Part shown: piece by piece, positions 13,001-24,206 of the stretch
Layout: each line of letters opens with the position of its first letter
Position numbering within the stretch: position 1 is the stretch's first letter
Assembly (NCBI GenBank): GCA_026413225.1
Contig: CM048576.1
Location: 6,084,501-6,148,500 of the forward strand
Direction of reading: 5' to 3'
DNA length: 64,000 nucleotides
Source of the DNA: Otis tarda
Taxonomy: Eukaryota; Chordata; Aves; Otidiformes; Otididae
Program-made: the position numbers and the translations under genes
Notes under the pieces: model-generated
What the model was told of the DNA's origin: nothing
The model's database searches: none
Seen by the model: the letters and a program-made list of their open reading frames with translations, nothing else

Positions 13001-13889
13001 GAGGACTGGAAACAGCGACAGCAAGAACAGAGCAGAGGTGAGAGCTGAGGCTGAGCTGAGGGGAGGGGAGTGTGTGCCTGCCCTGCCCCGGGACCCCGCC
13101 ACGACCCCCGGGAACCGGGGAGAGGGAGAAGGGGAGGGATGGGGCGCGCCAAGCTGCAGGGCAGGTGCGAGGCTGAAGCCACGCTTATCCTCACGCAGGA
13201 TGGTTGCTCTCTCGTCACTAGCTAAGGTCATGTGTCCATGGGACACGGAAGGATCACTGCCGTGGGGGGTATGGGCACAGGGTTGAGGAGGCCGAAGGAA
13301 GGGATCCCCCACTGCCCAAGCACGAGGTGCTGTTTGCTGGCCGGCCACGGCCGCGGCTCTCAGTGCTGGCCCTGGGACTGCCATCATGCGGCCCTTGTGT
13401 CTTTGGGGACCGCTCCGTTCCAAGCGTCCTGATCTCCCCCTCGTAGGAAGCGCTTTACTCCTCGATTCCTGGAGCCGAGGTGCCCAAGACCGAACAGGGT
13501 GCAGGGAAGAAGAGGAGAGCCGAGGAGACCTACATAACCATGGTGAGGAGGCGAGCAGCTGCCCCGGCCTGCGGCAGGCGTGGGCAGGGCTGGGGCTGTA
13601 GGGCTGGTGTGACCCCCGACATCACTGCCCCCCCCCGCGCTCCCCACGCCAGACAGCAGCATCCCTTGCCTCCTGCCCGCTCCAAACGGGGCGGCGAGAC
13701 TCAGCCCCTGTCCCTTGCTCCTTGCAGCACCCCTCTCCCTTCCGGGAGAACGGCGTCTACGTGGAGCTGGCCAAGAGGGTGATCCCAGCGGAGTGGATGG
13801 AAGGCGGGAGACAGGGTGATGGACAGAGCAAGGAACCCTGCAGCAGAGCAGAGGCTGCACCTCCCGGGGCTCCGGAGCAGGAGAAATAG
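10067..13889 (+). CDS. JAML: JAML, junctional adhesion molecule-like, single V-domain form
   Basis: Leukocyte adhesion receptor; in mammals it binds CXADR and costimulates via PI3K. Exons: 10067-10109 (MKALLSLTVVLTWL signal), 11510-11673, 12066-12291, 12447-12576, 12977-13037, 13447-13542, 13728-13889 (TAG). Phases join throughout to give 293 residues. The V domain spans residues about 25-140, with DSVLLQC and NDSGTYVCEIRLLQC plus the JAML hallmark FYYYSNHSVPVGRF. The membrane helix is at about 166-185. The tail contains EETYITMHPSPF, equivalent to mammalian EATYMTMHPVWP, so a YxxM p85-binding motif is kept at Tyr237. Mammalian JAML has two V domains; only one is encoded here. An alternative start at ATG 11443 reads through an equally good signal peptide (MGTGRLHLAVLPGLILLS) into the same V-domain frame. 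Exon 4 could also begin at 12450. Confidence 0.9.
10997..11050 (+). other. JAML: Candidate 54-nt symmetric cassette exon in JAML intron 1
   Basis: A long T/C tract ending in CTTCTTTAG is followed by 54 bases open in the JAML frame (18 codons, ETLGSSYVVRQVQAQVGT) and a CCG|GTGAGC donor. Both ends are phase 1, so inclusion between the JAML signal exon and the V-domain exon keeps the frame. No homologue is recognised. The quality of the splice sites is the only evidence. Confidence 0.35.
12689..12740. repeat. Tandem duplication of a 27-bp unit in JAML intron 4
   Basis: The motif GGGATCCAGAGGGTTCATCA and its flank occur twice back to back, essentially unchanged, just after JAML exon 4. It has no coding role. 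Confidence 0.75.
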
Positions 13890-14221
13890 GACGCAAGCCC
13901 CTTAGCCAGCAGGTGCGTGCGAGACATCTGCGTTCCTTCGGGCAGGCCAGCGTCCTGCTGCGGTCAGCCCTTCCTCTCCGAAGCAGTGCCGCTTCGCTGT
14001 GCGCTCCGTGCCAGAGCCGCTGCTGGGGCGCGTCCCACCCCGGCTCTCTGCCCGGGGACCAGGGAGGACGCGTCTCCGGGTCTCTGGAGGGGGGCACAGC
14101 CTTCATCCCGGTCCTGCAGCTCCAGGTCCCGAGATCACGATCTCCCAGGAGAGCCTGGCAGGGGGAGAGGCAGCGGGAGCCGCGCAGACGTGCCGATGTG
14201 CCAATGGTGTTTTCTGAAGAT

Positions 14222-14227
14222 AATAAA
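14222..14227 (+). terminator. JAML: Polyadenylation signal AATAAA, JAML
   Basis: Canonical hexamer about 330 bases after the JAML stop codon, giving a short 3' UTR, followed by a pyrimidine-rich stretch. Confidence 0.8.
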
Positions 14228-14249
14228 ACTCAGGGAGTCTACCCTGCTC

Positions 14250-16026
14250 CTGGCTTCCTTTTCCCTCCTGCGTATGATGTCCAAGTGTGCCAAAAACGGC
14301 CTGGCCCCGGGCCTGGGAGCCCCTGCGCCCGCGTGCCGCCTCACGCGTGGAGGGAGCGGTGAGGCCAAACCGGCCGCCGAGCGGGTCCCTTTGCAGGGGC
14401 CCGCCTGGGCTGTACCGAGCACCCCGCCAGCCTGGCTCCGCAGGGGCCGGGGGCAGCGGGGCAGCCCCCCGGGCAGCGGGGTCCCTCCCTGTGCCCGCGC
14501 TCCCACGCGTCCCCCGCGCACCAGCCGCTTCCCACGGGCGAGCGCCTGCGCCGGGGACCGGCTGGCCCGGCCGGGGGGAGCCCAGCAGCCCCTCGCGGGC
14601 CCCCGGGCGGCGTTTGGGGCGCGCTGGCTGTCCCGCACCGCTATATTTAGCTGTTTGACACCCGCAGGTGCGCTGGGACCACCTCCCCGGCTCCGCCGGG
14701 GCGAGACTGCAGCGCGGCTGCCGCGGGCTGCGCGCCTTGGTTTCTCGTTGACACCCTGCTCGCTTTTCTGGGATGGAGCCGAGCAACGGGGCTGCGGGAG
14801 GACCCGGCCGCCGGAGCTGGTTTTGGAGAGCCGGGGGGGTTACCTGGGACCTCCGCTGCCTTTGCGGGGCGGTGGGAGCCGGTGCAGCAGAGCAGAGCGC
14901 GGTTGGGAAGCTGTGCTGTGTGCGCAGGGCGTGTTAGCGGAGCCGGTTTCCTGCGTTCGCCCTGGCACTTCTCTGATGCCCTCTCTCCCTGCTACCCCCC
15001 TTCCCCTCCTGAAGCTGGTCAGGTAGCAGAGCACCCCTGCACCCCTCCTGCCTCCCCATTGCCCCGTCCCCTCCTCCCCAGGGCTCTGGTGCACGGGAAC
15101 AGAGATGTGCCCCGGCTCCAGGGCATCCCTCGCCCCGCTCCTCACGATGCAGCCCCAGCAAACCCCACCACCCTGCGTCCTGGGGCGCGAGAGCGAGGTG
15201 GCCGCCCAGCTGCTGTCACTGCCTTTCTGGTCTCCATGAGGTCGCTTGTCTTCTCCTTCCTGCACCCCTCTCTGCAGCCTTGGAGTCCGTGGCCCAGAGG
15301 GTTCCTTGAGCGATGGTGCGAAGGGGACCAAAGACCTGCTCTGGGCAGAGCCTCCCCGTCCCGAGGGCTGGATGAGGAGAGGGCACTGCCTTGGGACGGC
15401 ATGCTGCTGGGGCGGGGGGAAGGTGCTGCTGGAGTCTGGCACCCCTGGGAAGCTTCTACCTGCTGTAGGCTCCCTGCTCGTGGCCGTGCGTCCTCCTGGG
15501 CGCGCTGGTCCCTTCTTGGGACCCTCTGCTCTCCCCTGGCCAGGTCGGTCCCTCTGCTGTCTGCCTGGCTTTGGGAGCCCTCAGGGTCAGGCCTGTGCTG
15601 GGGGGCACTGCCCGAGCCCCTGGCCCCCCATGAGGATGCGGAGACCCGGACACCACTTGTTCCAACACCAAGTTTGCACGGCCGGGAGGAATGCAGGCAG
15701 AAACCTGCTGTCCCGGGCTCGGGACGCCGCAGGAGCCGCTCTGCGACGCAGCCCACCGCCAGACCCCGGAGCGCGGAGCTGGAGCGCCGGGAGCCTTCGC
15801 CTTCTGTTGAGGGGAAAATTTTTCCGCCCTCCCACTTCCTCTGCTGCAATCCACCAACCATAGCATTGACGGGTGCCGGGACCCAGCCGCTCCAGCCATA
15901 TTGGGCTGCGGGGTAGCGGGCTCCAATGTTGTGTGTCACCCGCAAATAACCCGGCCGTTCGAAAAAAGCAACCCACCACAGCCCACACCACCACCACGTC
16001 CTCTCCACACACCACACTCCTCCAAA
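14250..16026. other. GC-rich intergenic interval, SCN2B promoter side
   Basis: Very GC-rich sequence between the JAML polyadenylation signal and the SCN2B start. Long open frames run through on both strands but show no domain or conserved motif and reflect composition. The last ~100 bases before 16027 are C/A-rich (repeated CCAC) and are likely SCN2B 5' UTR. Confidence 0.5.
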
Positions 16027-18742
16027 ATGAGCCCGGAAGCCTGGCTCCCGCAGCCCGCCCTGCTGCTCGCCGGCCTCGGCTTGCTGCTCTCGCTGGGTAA
16101 GTGCCGCCGGACCCCCTGCCAGACCCCGCCGCGGCCCCCTCCGCGGCCGGGACCCCCTCCCCGGGGAGGCGGCCGGCCGCTGGCAGGTGCCGTGCCGCGG
16201 GGACGGGGATGGAGGTGATGCGGGACGCGCCCCGCTCAGCCCCGCTGCCGGCGCGACCCCGCTCTGCGGCAGCGCGGGGGATGCGGCGGCCGCGCCCGCT
16301 CCGAGGTGGGCTGCGCCGGGGAGGGGGCTGCGGCGGCTTGGGACCGTCCCGCGGCAGGCTGCGGGGGCTGCGGGGCACCGCGGTCCCTGCCCCTGCCCTG
16401 CCCCGCAGCCAGCAGCCAGCGTCGGCAGGTTTGGGGCTGTCGGTGGGAGCGGGCGGCGCGTCGCCCCCTGCGCTGCGGGTGGGCTGCCTCTGCCTTGGGA
16501 GAGCCCGGGGGGTGGCGGGCGAAATCCCGGCGAGGGCTGCCGCAGGGGCTGCCCGTGGCCGTGCCTGGCAGCCCAGGGCGCGGGGTGCAGCGTGACAGAG
16601 CGTTTGGGAGGCTGCGCGGCGCCGAAGGGCGCAGCCTGGACGCCGGGTCCCGGGGGTTTTGGCTGTTTCTTCCCCCTCGGCCGCAGGGCCGGGCCCAGGA
16701 GCGCGAGGGAGAAGGTGCGGGAGCAAAGAGCAGCAGGCGGAGGGGAGAGGTGAGGTGGGAACAGCACCTGGTGCCAGTGCCGCAGCCCCTCGTCCATCCA
16801 GGGCTCTCCGTCCCCGCGCTTCGCGGCGCTGAGCCTTACGGCTGGTCGGCTGCGTGCCCTCCCCTCGGCGGGCCGGGGAGGACGCGCTGGGTGCAGGCAC
16901 TGGGTTTCGGGTGCTGCTGGGCAGCCAGCGTACCAGGGGAGCTGCAGGAGACGCCCCACGGCTGCCCGTGCCCCGAGTCGGCCGTCCTGCCCCGCGAGCT
17001 GTGCCGGGCGATGCCCCCGTTTCGCTGCCACGGCGCAGGGACTGGCCTTGTCCCCCTGGGAGCGATGACATCTTGACCTGGTCATTCCCAGCTGGAGAAT
17101 CCTTACGTGAGCACCGCTGGGATGGGTGGGGGAGCATCTGCGTCCCCCCGGCAGATCCCAGCCATTGCCGCTGAACTGCGTCCTGCTGGGCGTGAAATCC
17201 GATGAGCGCAGCCCTCAATTTCTCGGCGGATGCGGCGCTGAGCCCTGCGTGCCGCTGCTGCGTTCAGCCCTTTGCGTCGCGTTATCGATTCTGCGGCAGG
17301 GAGGCCGCGTTTGCGCGGCGAGGAGCGGGGCTTGCCCGCAGTCAGCAGAATTTGGCACCGGGCGCGATCAGGCTGGGCAGGGCAGAGAGGGGTCGCCAGC
17401 CCTGGCAGAGCAGGACGGAGAGGATGTCCAGCCCAGGGATGGTGCCGGGGCTGGGGCAGCTCCCCCTGTGCCACAGCTCGCTGCTGCGCAGGGGAACCCT
17501 GGTCCCGGCTGGCCGCGGCGCGCTCCGTGTGCGGCCGTGCCCGCGAGGCTGCTCGGTGGGATGGGGGCCCGGCCCCACCGGTGTGGTGGCCGCTCCTGCC
17601 CCCCCCCCCATCTGTCTCTTTGCTCTCGCCCCTTGTGCTTGCGGCAGCGCCCACGGGACGGGGCATGGAGGTCATGGCCCCCACCACCATCAATGCCTTG
17701 AACGGCTCTTCCGTGAAGCTCTCCTGCACCTTCAACTCCTGCTACAAGGTGGAGAACAAGCAATTCTCCCTCAACTGGACCTACCAGGGGTGCAGGAACT
17801 GCTCTGAGGAGCTGGTGAGTCTCGCCGGGGCTGGGGGTCTGCTGAAAGGTCCCAGGACCACCTTGGAGTAGCCGCGTGCATTCCTTGGGGGTCCCGAGCC
17901 TTCTCCTTACGTGTGCTCCTGCTCTCCGGCCCTCCTCCACGTAGGAGAGGTTGGCACCCGACAGCGTGAGGAACCCCGGGGTCGGGGCGGCGCCCGGTGC
18001 GGCAGGGCAGGCAGGGCTGAGCGGGGAGAGGGGCTGCGAGCAGACCCCGTCCCTGGCCGCTGCGGTGCCCGGAGCTGAGCGTGGGGCTGAGCGGGCGCTG
18101 TCCTGCTCGGGGGCGGGGAGGGGGACGCCTGGCCGGGGGAGGCGAGCGCGCGGGGGGCCGAGCACTGTCTCACCTCCTCTCCCGCGCGGGCTGCCCAGTT
18201 CCTGCAGTTCCGGACGAAGATCATGAACAAGCAGCTGGACCGCTTCGGGAACCGGGTGGAGTTCACCGGGAACCCCACCAAGTACGATGTGTCCTTCACC
18301 CTCAAAAACGTGCAGCTGGAGGACGAGGGCACCTACAACTGCTACGTCCTGAACCCCCCGGACCGGCAGCGGGGCCACGCCAGCATCAGCCTGAAGGTGC
18401 TCACCAAAGGTCGGTGGCAGAGCCCCGCGCGAGCAGGGTTCGCTCCCCGGCGCCGGGGGTGAGCCCTGCCCGCTCCCCGTTCTCCTGCTGGCCGCCCCAG
18501 CGGGGGCTGCGCGCCCTGAGCCCCCGTGCCCTGCCTCCCCAGAGCCCCCGAAGCACGACTCGATGGTGGCTGTCATCGTGGGCGCCTCCGTAGGCGGCTT
18601 CTTGGCCGTGGTGATCCTGGTGCTGATGGTGGTGAAATGCGTGCGCCGGAAAAAGCAGCAGAGGCTGAACACGGACGACCAGAAGACGGAGGAGGAGGGG
18701 AAGACGGACGGCGAAGGCAACCCGGACGAGGGCACCAAGTAA
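16027..18742 (+). CDS. SCN2B: SCN2B, voltage-gated sodium channel beta-2 subunit
   Basis: Auxiliary subunit that links covalently to sodium-channel alpha subunits and also acts as a cell-adhesion molecule. Exons: 16027-16096, 17648-17814, 18199-18409, 18543-18742 (TAA), phases 1-0-1, giving 215 residues, exactly the human length. The signal peptide MSPEAWLPQPALLLAGLG parallels human MHRDAWLPRPA. The V domain starts at GMEVMAPTTINALNGSS and contains SCTFNSCY. Its second Cys corresponds to human Cys55, the alpha-subunit disulphide residue. QFSLNWTYQ and EDEGTYNCYVLNPPDR follow. The membrane helix (about 157-180, VIVGASVGGFLAVVILVLMV) and the tail KTEEEGKTDGEGNPDEGTK are almost identical to mammals. 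No AATAAA was found nearby, so the 3' end is unplaced. Confidence 0.97.
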
Positions 18743-21700
18743 CGCCCCCCCGCCCGCCCCTCCCTCTCACCCCTGTACAGCGCGGCCCCCTTGATGTGCT
18801 TCCAGAGCAAGGATTCCTGGCCCCCCAGAGCACCCTCCTTCCATCCAAACAGCCACCCCAGCCTGGAGCAGGGCGCGGAGAGAGGGTCCCCGGAGCCTGG
18901 CCGCAGCTGGGCCCCGCTGGGCACGCGCCGCGGGGACGGGGCGGCGCGGGAGACGAGCGCGGTCCCACGCGCGCAGGGGCTGGAGCAGGGGTGCCAAGAG
19001 GGGCAGAGGGGCCGGGCAGCCCGGTGCCCGGGTGTCCGCACCCTGTCCTGGGAGAAAAAGAGAGTGGGGCCGGCAGCCGTCCGCCCTCGGGGCCACGTCT
19101 CGCCCCGAGACCCTCGTACCTGATAGCTGCCCTTTCCTCCTCGCAAGCCCGGCGTGCCAGCGCTGAGTGCCGTGACAAGGAGCCGGGCTGCTCGGGGACG
19201 GTCCCAGCTGCTCGGAAGCCGGTGGCCGGGTCACGGTCGTTGGCCCGGGCACCGTCTCCGAGCTGCGCTGGTTTTTGGAGCCGCTGATGGCTCCTGGTGT
19301 GTAACGGACGTACCCTTCTGCCTCTCGGGCTGTTTTTGGGCCTGAGCATCTCAGCCAAAGGCGCTGGGCTGACTTTTCTGTGCTCGTTTCCTTCTTGGGG
19401 AGGGTAATTCTAATGGAAAACGTTCTGCTGCCGTGCCAAACGGAGGCGGTGGGGAGCGGCGGGGTGCGGCTGCCGGGGACAAAGAGCTGCGGGGAGGAAG
19501 AGGAGTTTTTGGGCGCTTGCTGGGAAGGACTGGGCAGGACAGCTCTGTCACCCCGAGCAGCCCAGTGGTGCTGGGGCTGCCTCCTCCAGCGCGGCACAAT
19601 CCGTAACTGCCACGGCCACGCACTGCCAGCGCGCCCACGCGCCGGCCCGCGCCGGCCCCGCTTGCGGCGGCTCCCTCAGCGCGCCCCGGGAGCTGCCCCG
19701 CGCGCTCCGCAGCTGTGGTTAGCGGCGGCCGGGAGGGGACAAGGGCAGGCGTGGGCGAGCGGGGGTCCCGGCGAGCTCCGGGGTGGGAAGCGGTGGTCCT
19801 GCCTGCCTGGGGCTGGCCGCCTGGCCTTGGCGAGCCCCCTGCCTCCTGCGCCGGAGCTGGCGAGCGGGTGCCCGGGCTTTTCTTCTCCCGTGGCAGGCGG
19901 GACGTGGGGCAGGAGAGGGGCAGTGCCCGGACCCCCGGAGGACACTGCCCAGAGCCTGGGCACCGCTGCCAGGGGAGAAGGGAGACCTTGGCCACGCCGC
20001 CCAGCGCCACGGCATCCCTGCGCGGGTGCCGTCCTGGCAGCGCCGCGGGCAATGCCGTCAGGCCCCCGGGATGGAGGGACGGCCGTGCGCTCCCTGCTCT
20101 GCCCCCATCGCTTTCTGCCCCCCGCACCTCGCTGGGCTCTGCGCCGCTCCCCTTCCCGCCTGCAGCAGGAATGCGCCGCGTCTCGCCGTGGGGCTTCCCC
20201 CTCTCCCGCGGGCGTCGCTGCCCCGGGAGGGCCGGGCGGAGGCTGCCTGCCCCCACGCACCCCGCGCCGGATGGCTTTCCCCGTGGGGAGCCGGCCGCGA
20301 GGCCGATTCCCTGCGACCGCTCGCTGCTGGCTGCTGGGCCGCCAGCAGCTCCACGCGGGACGGAGCCGGCAGCCAGCGAAGGCCTCTGGCTGTTGCACGC
20401 GACCGGTCTCGCATCTGCCTTTCATCTCCTTCGTGCACTGTCCTTGGGTCGCGACTCGCCGGTGTATGTACATAGCCGCACGCCGCGCGGCGTCTCTGCA
20501 AACGCGTCTGTCCGCGCCCAGCCGCCCTGACTGCAGCGCTGGGCTTGCGCCTTCTGCGCGGTTTCTTTCGCCGAGCACTGCTGCGTGTAGGATGTTTTTA
20601 TTGCTCTTTGTACGGTCAAACAAAGAAAAGAACGAGAAAACGCAAGCTGTGCGCTGGGTGCTTTTGTGCCGCTGCCCGCTGGAGGGGCAGGGCAGGGTCC
20701 CTGCGCTCCGCCCTGTGCCGCTGCCCGGGGTGTCGGGGTGCTCCGCACGCGCCGCGGGGGCTCCGGCTCCGCCACGGGGACCCGCGCCCCGTCACCCATC
20801 CCGCCTCTGCCCCGCAGGGAGCCGGGACGGCGGTGGCTGGGCCGCGGTGGGTCAGGCTCCAGCGGAGCCCGGGGTGCAGCCCGCGGCTGCTCTCCGACCT
20901 CGCAGTCCAACAACTGGGGCAGGGCGAATACGCGCACCCGTCCGCTCACCGCAAAGGTACCCACCGCGAGGGACCGAGGGCACCGACTGCACCCCCCAGC
21001 GCCGGGGGCTTCACAGATCCTCCACAACCGGGGACGGGCACGCGTACAGACCGCGTCTCACGTCTCCTTGCACCGGGCAGGACTCGAGGTGTTGAGGAGC
21101 AGGAGAGCAGGTGGGGAGGTGGCGGGGACCTCTGCTCGGTGCCGTGCGGAGAGCCGCGGGGGCGGCCGGGGGCTCGGTGGGAGCCCGGAGCCCCTGGCCC
21201 TGCGATGCCGCCTGCAGCCCGGCCGCGTCGTGGAGCCGGGAGGTAACGAGGGGGGACCTGGGGAAGGGGACACCCTGGGGCAGTGAGCCCGGGGAGCCGA
21301 GGGGGGTGAAGGGCAGCGCTGGGGAGGGTCCGGCGGAGGTGGCATCGGGCTGTGCCCGATCAGGAAGAAACTTTCTCCTGGGACCAGGGCAGCAGCCTCC
21401 GCTCCTTGCGGATGCCTCTGCCGGGGCTGCCGGGGGACACTGCTCCTCTTCCCCCGCTGTCGGAGAGGTCCCGCGGCAGGGCTGCCTCGGAGGCCGGCGG
21501 GTGCCAAGGCAGCATCGGGCGGGACGGCGCTGCGCAGGGAGGGGAGGGCAGGGAGGGAGGGAGGGCTGCAGGCAAGCGGAGCTGAGAATGACCACGGCGG
21601 CCGAGCACTCACCCGCAGTCCGTGCGCCTGGGACCCCTCGCTCGGCTCCCGGCCCCCGTGCCTGCCCCGGCCGGGACGTTCCTGCAGAGCCGTCGGCTCC

Positions 21701-24206
21701 CCGCCGCTGCCGCCTGCCCGCTGCCGGCTCCGGGCCGCCTTGTCTCTTAGAGGTCACAGCCAGAGGACCTTGCAGCAAAGATGAGGTGCTGATGGGAAGC
21801 TCTGCTCCAGCGACGCCACCTCCTCCCGGGCCGGGAGGTTTGGGAGGGGGCCAGGGCTGTCCTCGCCTCGCTGCCGGGGCGGGATGCTCTGGGGCTGCGG
21901 GGGCCAGCGCAGCGCTTGCTGCATTGAGCTGGGAGGCTGCAGCCCAACTGCTCTGCTCAGCCCTACCCCTCTGTCCTGGGAGAGCAGCCTGGCGCTTTAA
22001 CCCTCCCAGCTCCGCTGGCGCAGGGCGAGCGGGAGCGAGGGGCACTGCCCGGACGCTGTGACCCCCCCGGCAGGACACGAGCCAGCTGGCGGGACCCCCG
22101 AGCCCTCCTTCCTGTCCCCCTGGGGAGGCGATGGTGTCCGAGCAGGGGTGCTCACCTTCCCTGAAACCGGACACGGCAGCCTGCTGCTGGGCTCAGCAAA
22201 ACAAGTTTCCGCTGAGCCGCAGTATCCCCGTGTCCCGCGCCGGACGCCTCAGCACGGTGCCAAAATCGAGGGCCAGCTGCCGCGAGTGCCCTTTCCGGCC
22301 CTGGCTCCGGGCTGTGGGAGAGCAGAGCCTCTCCCAGGCCGGCGGCAGATGCCTCACGAGCTGAGTCGGCCGAGGAGTCCGGCCAGAGCTGCCGAGCGTG
22401 ACGGCTCCATCAGGCTCCTGTGACGGGCAGCGTCCCGCTCCCGGCCCTGCGGCCGCGTGGCTGGGGGGGCACGGCTGGCCCCCGGCGTGCGGCGGGCGGC
22501 AGGGCTCGTCGCCCGTCCCTGGCAGGGCAGGCTCGTCGGCCCCGTGGCTTCGGCACCCCTGACCCGGAGGCACGGGCTCCTTGGCTCCCGGGCATCCCTC
22601 CCTCCACCCCGTGGTGCCTCTCTGCCGAGCTGCTGCTCGGCCGCGCGCCAGCCCTCGCAATGAGCGAGGCTCCGGCAGATGCTGCGCTCCTCGTCCCATC
22701 TCAGCCCAGCCGCTGGCCTGGTTGTCAGTGCCGTGGCTCTGCTCAGCGACCCGTAGCCATCACCGACCCGTATCCGTCACCGGCGCCCGCCGAGACGCCT
22801 TCTGCTGCATCAGCAGTATTCCCCACGCCGCTCCCGCAGTGCCGGCTGCCAGCGCTGCCCAGCCCGCTCTGCCTGTACTTTTCCTGTCCCTGCTGCCAGC
22901 GCTGCAGCCCCAGCTCCTCCACCCGCAGGCACCCTCCCAGGGTCCCCCGAGATGCCCCTGTGCCCCGTGAAAAGCCGGGGGCGCCCGGGACGTGCAGGCA
23001 GCGTCCCTGCAGAGGGGCTGCTCTCACACCCAAAAAAAAGAAGCGATTCTGTCTGGGGAAGCCGTGCTGTACCTGGCAAGGGAGGTGCAGCCTCGCCCGG
23101 CCCCGGGCTGAGCGGTGCCTCGTGGGACACGCGCCCTGCGCGCCGAGGACCGCAGCCCGGAGCAGCGGCGGTCGCCGCGCCTCCTCCCCTTCCCGCCATG
23201 CCCGTCCTCAGGATGCGTCACCTCCCGCAAATTGCTGCTCCGCACGGGGCTCGGGCTGCCTAATGGAGCCGGGCGCAAAGGTAAGGCTCTATTTTGGCAC
23301 GCCGCGTCACCGCTGGCCTCCATTAGGAGGGCCCTGCCGCCGCCTTTGTGGCTGTGGTCTGCTGAAGGGGAGGCCTAATGGACGTGATGGCGAGGAAAAG
23401 GTTGCCCAGACGGGAACACGTGTGCAGCCAACTATCCTGGAACAGGCTCGCGGGGAGAAAAATAAGTTTTCCAAGCGTTACCTTCGGTGCCGGGCAGATT
23501 CTCCCTGCAGCCCTGCCCACCGGCGTGGGGCTCTGCGTCCCCGGGGGCTGGGGACCCTGCTGGTGTCACCGAACAAGAGCTGCCCCAGGAAGCCCCCAGC
23601 CTTGGTGGCCCTTTGTCCCTTGGCAAGGGTGGTCCCATCGCGGCACCAGCCCCGCGTTCCCCGGCCATCCCTTGGGCAGCTCGACCCCCAGCCCACCCTG
23701 CAGTCCCTGCCGCCGCAGCCCACCCGGGCGCCAGCCGTGGGCACGCCGGCGGTGTCGGGACCCAGCGCGTGGAGGGGAGGGGGGCGGAAAAAGGGGGCAA
23801 CCTGCGGGGGAGCTGGGCTGGCCTGGGGGTGTGCGAGGGCAACAGCCCGAGGGCGGGGGAGCGCATGAGGGGGGGTGCAGGGGACATGGCAGGGCAGCCC
23901 GGGCCGAGCCCCCCGCGGGTGGGGGGATGCGGAGTGCAGGGATGAAGGGTGGGGGGTGTGGGGCGGCGGGATGCGGGGCGGGGGATGCGGGGCGGGGGAT
24001 GCAGAGCGGAAGGATGAGGAGATGCACAGTGGAAGGATGGGGGGATGCCGGGCGGAGGGAGACGCGGGGCGGGGGGACGCGCGGAGGAGGGCGCAGCGCG
24101 GCCCCGCCCCGCCCGGTCCGGATGCCGCGGGCCCGCGGCGGGGGCGGCCAGAGCCCGGGCGCTGCGGGCCAGCACGGAGCCGCCCGCCTCGCCCCGCCGC
24201 GCAGCC
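18743..24206. other. SCN2B-SCN4B intergenic interval, no gene seen
   Basis: About 5.5 kb of GC-rich sequence. It must contain the SCN2B 3' UTR at the left and the SCN4B promoter at the right. Several open frames over 200 codons occur on both strands, but they are Pro/Arg/Gly/Ala-rich, lack domains and start or stop without splice logic. I see no mobile element or RNA gene. Confidence 0.5.
23930..24075. repeat. G-rich imperfect tandem repeat at the SCN4B promoter
   Basis: Loosely repeated units of the form GGGATGCGGGGCGG (about 14 bp) with runs of four to six G on the + strand, ending about 130 bases before the SCN4B start codon. The composition is compatible with G-quadruplex formation. It is probably part of the SCN4B CpG-island promoter. 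Confidence 0.65.

Noticed and set aside
15142-17085. 647-codon open frame on the minus strand across SCN2B exon 1
   Set aside because: It runs antisense through a coding exon and a GC-rich intron, is Pro/Arg/Ala/Gly-rich with no domain, and is explained by the scarcity of stop codons at this GC content.
17368-19146. 592-codon minus-strand open frame
   Set aside because: It is antisense to SCN2B exons 2-4 and mirrors their sequence; no independent motif or start context.
19380-21095. 571-codon plus-strand open frame between SCN2B and SCN4B
   Set aside because: Low-complexity composition, overlapping frames equally open on both strands, no domain and no homology that I recognise.
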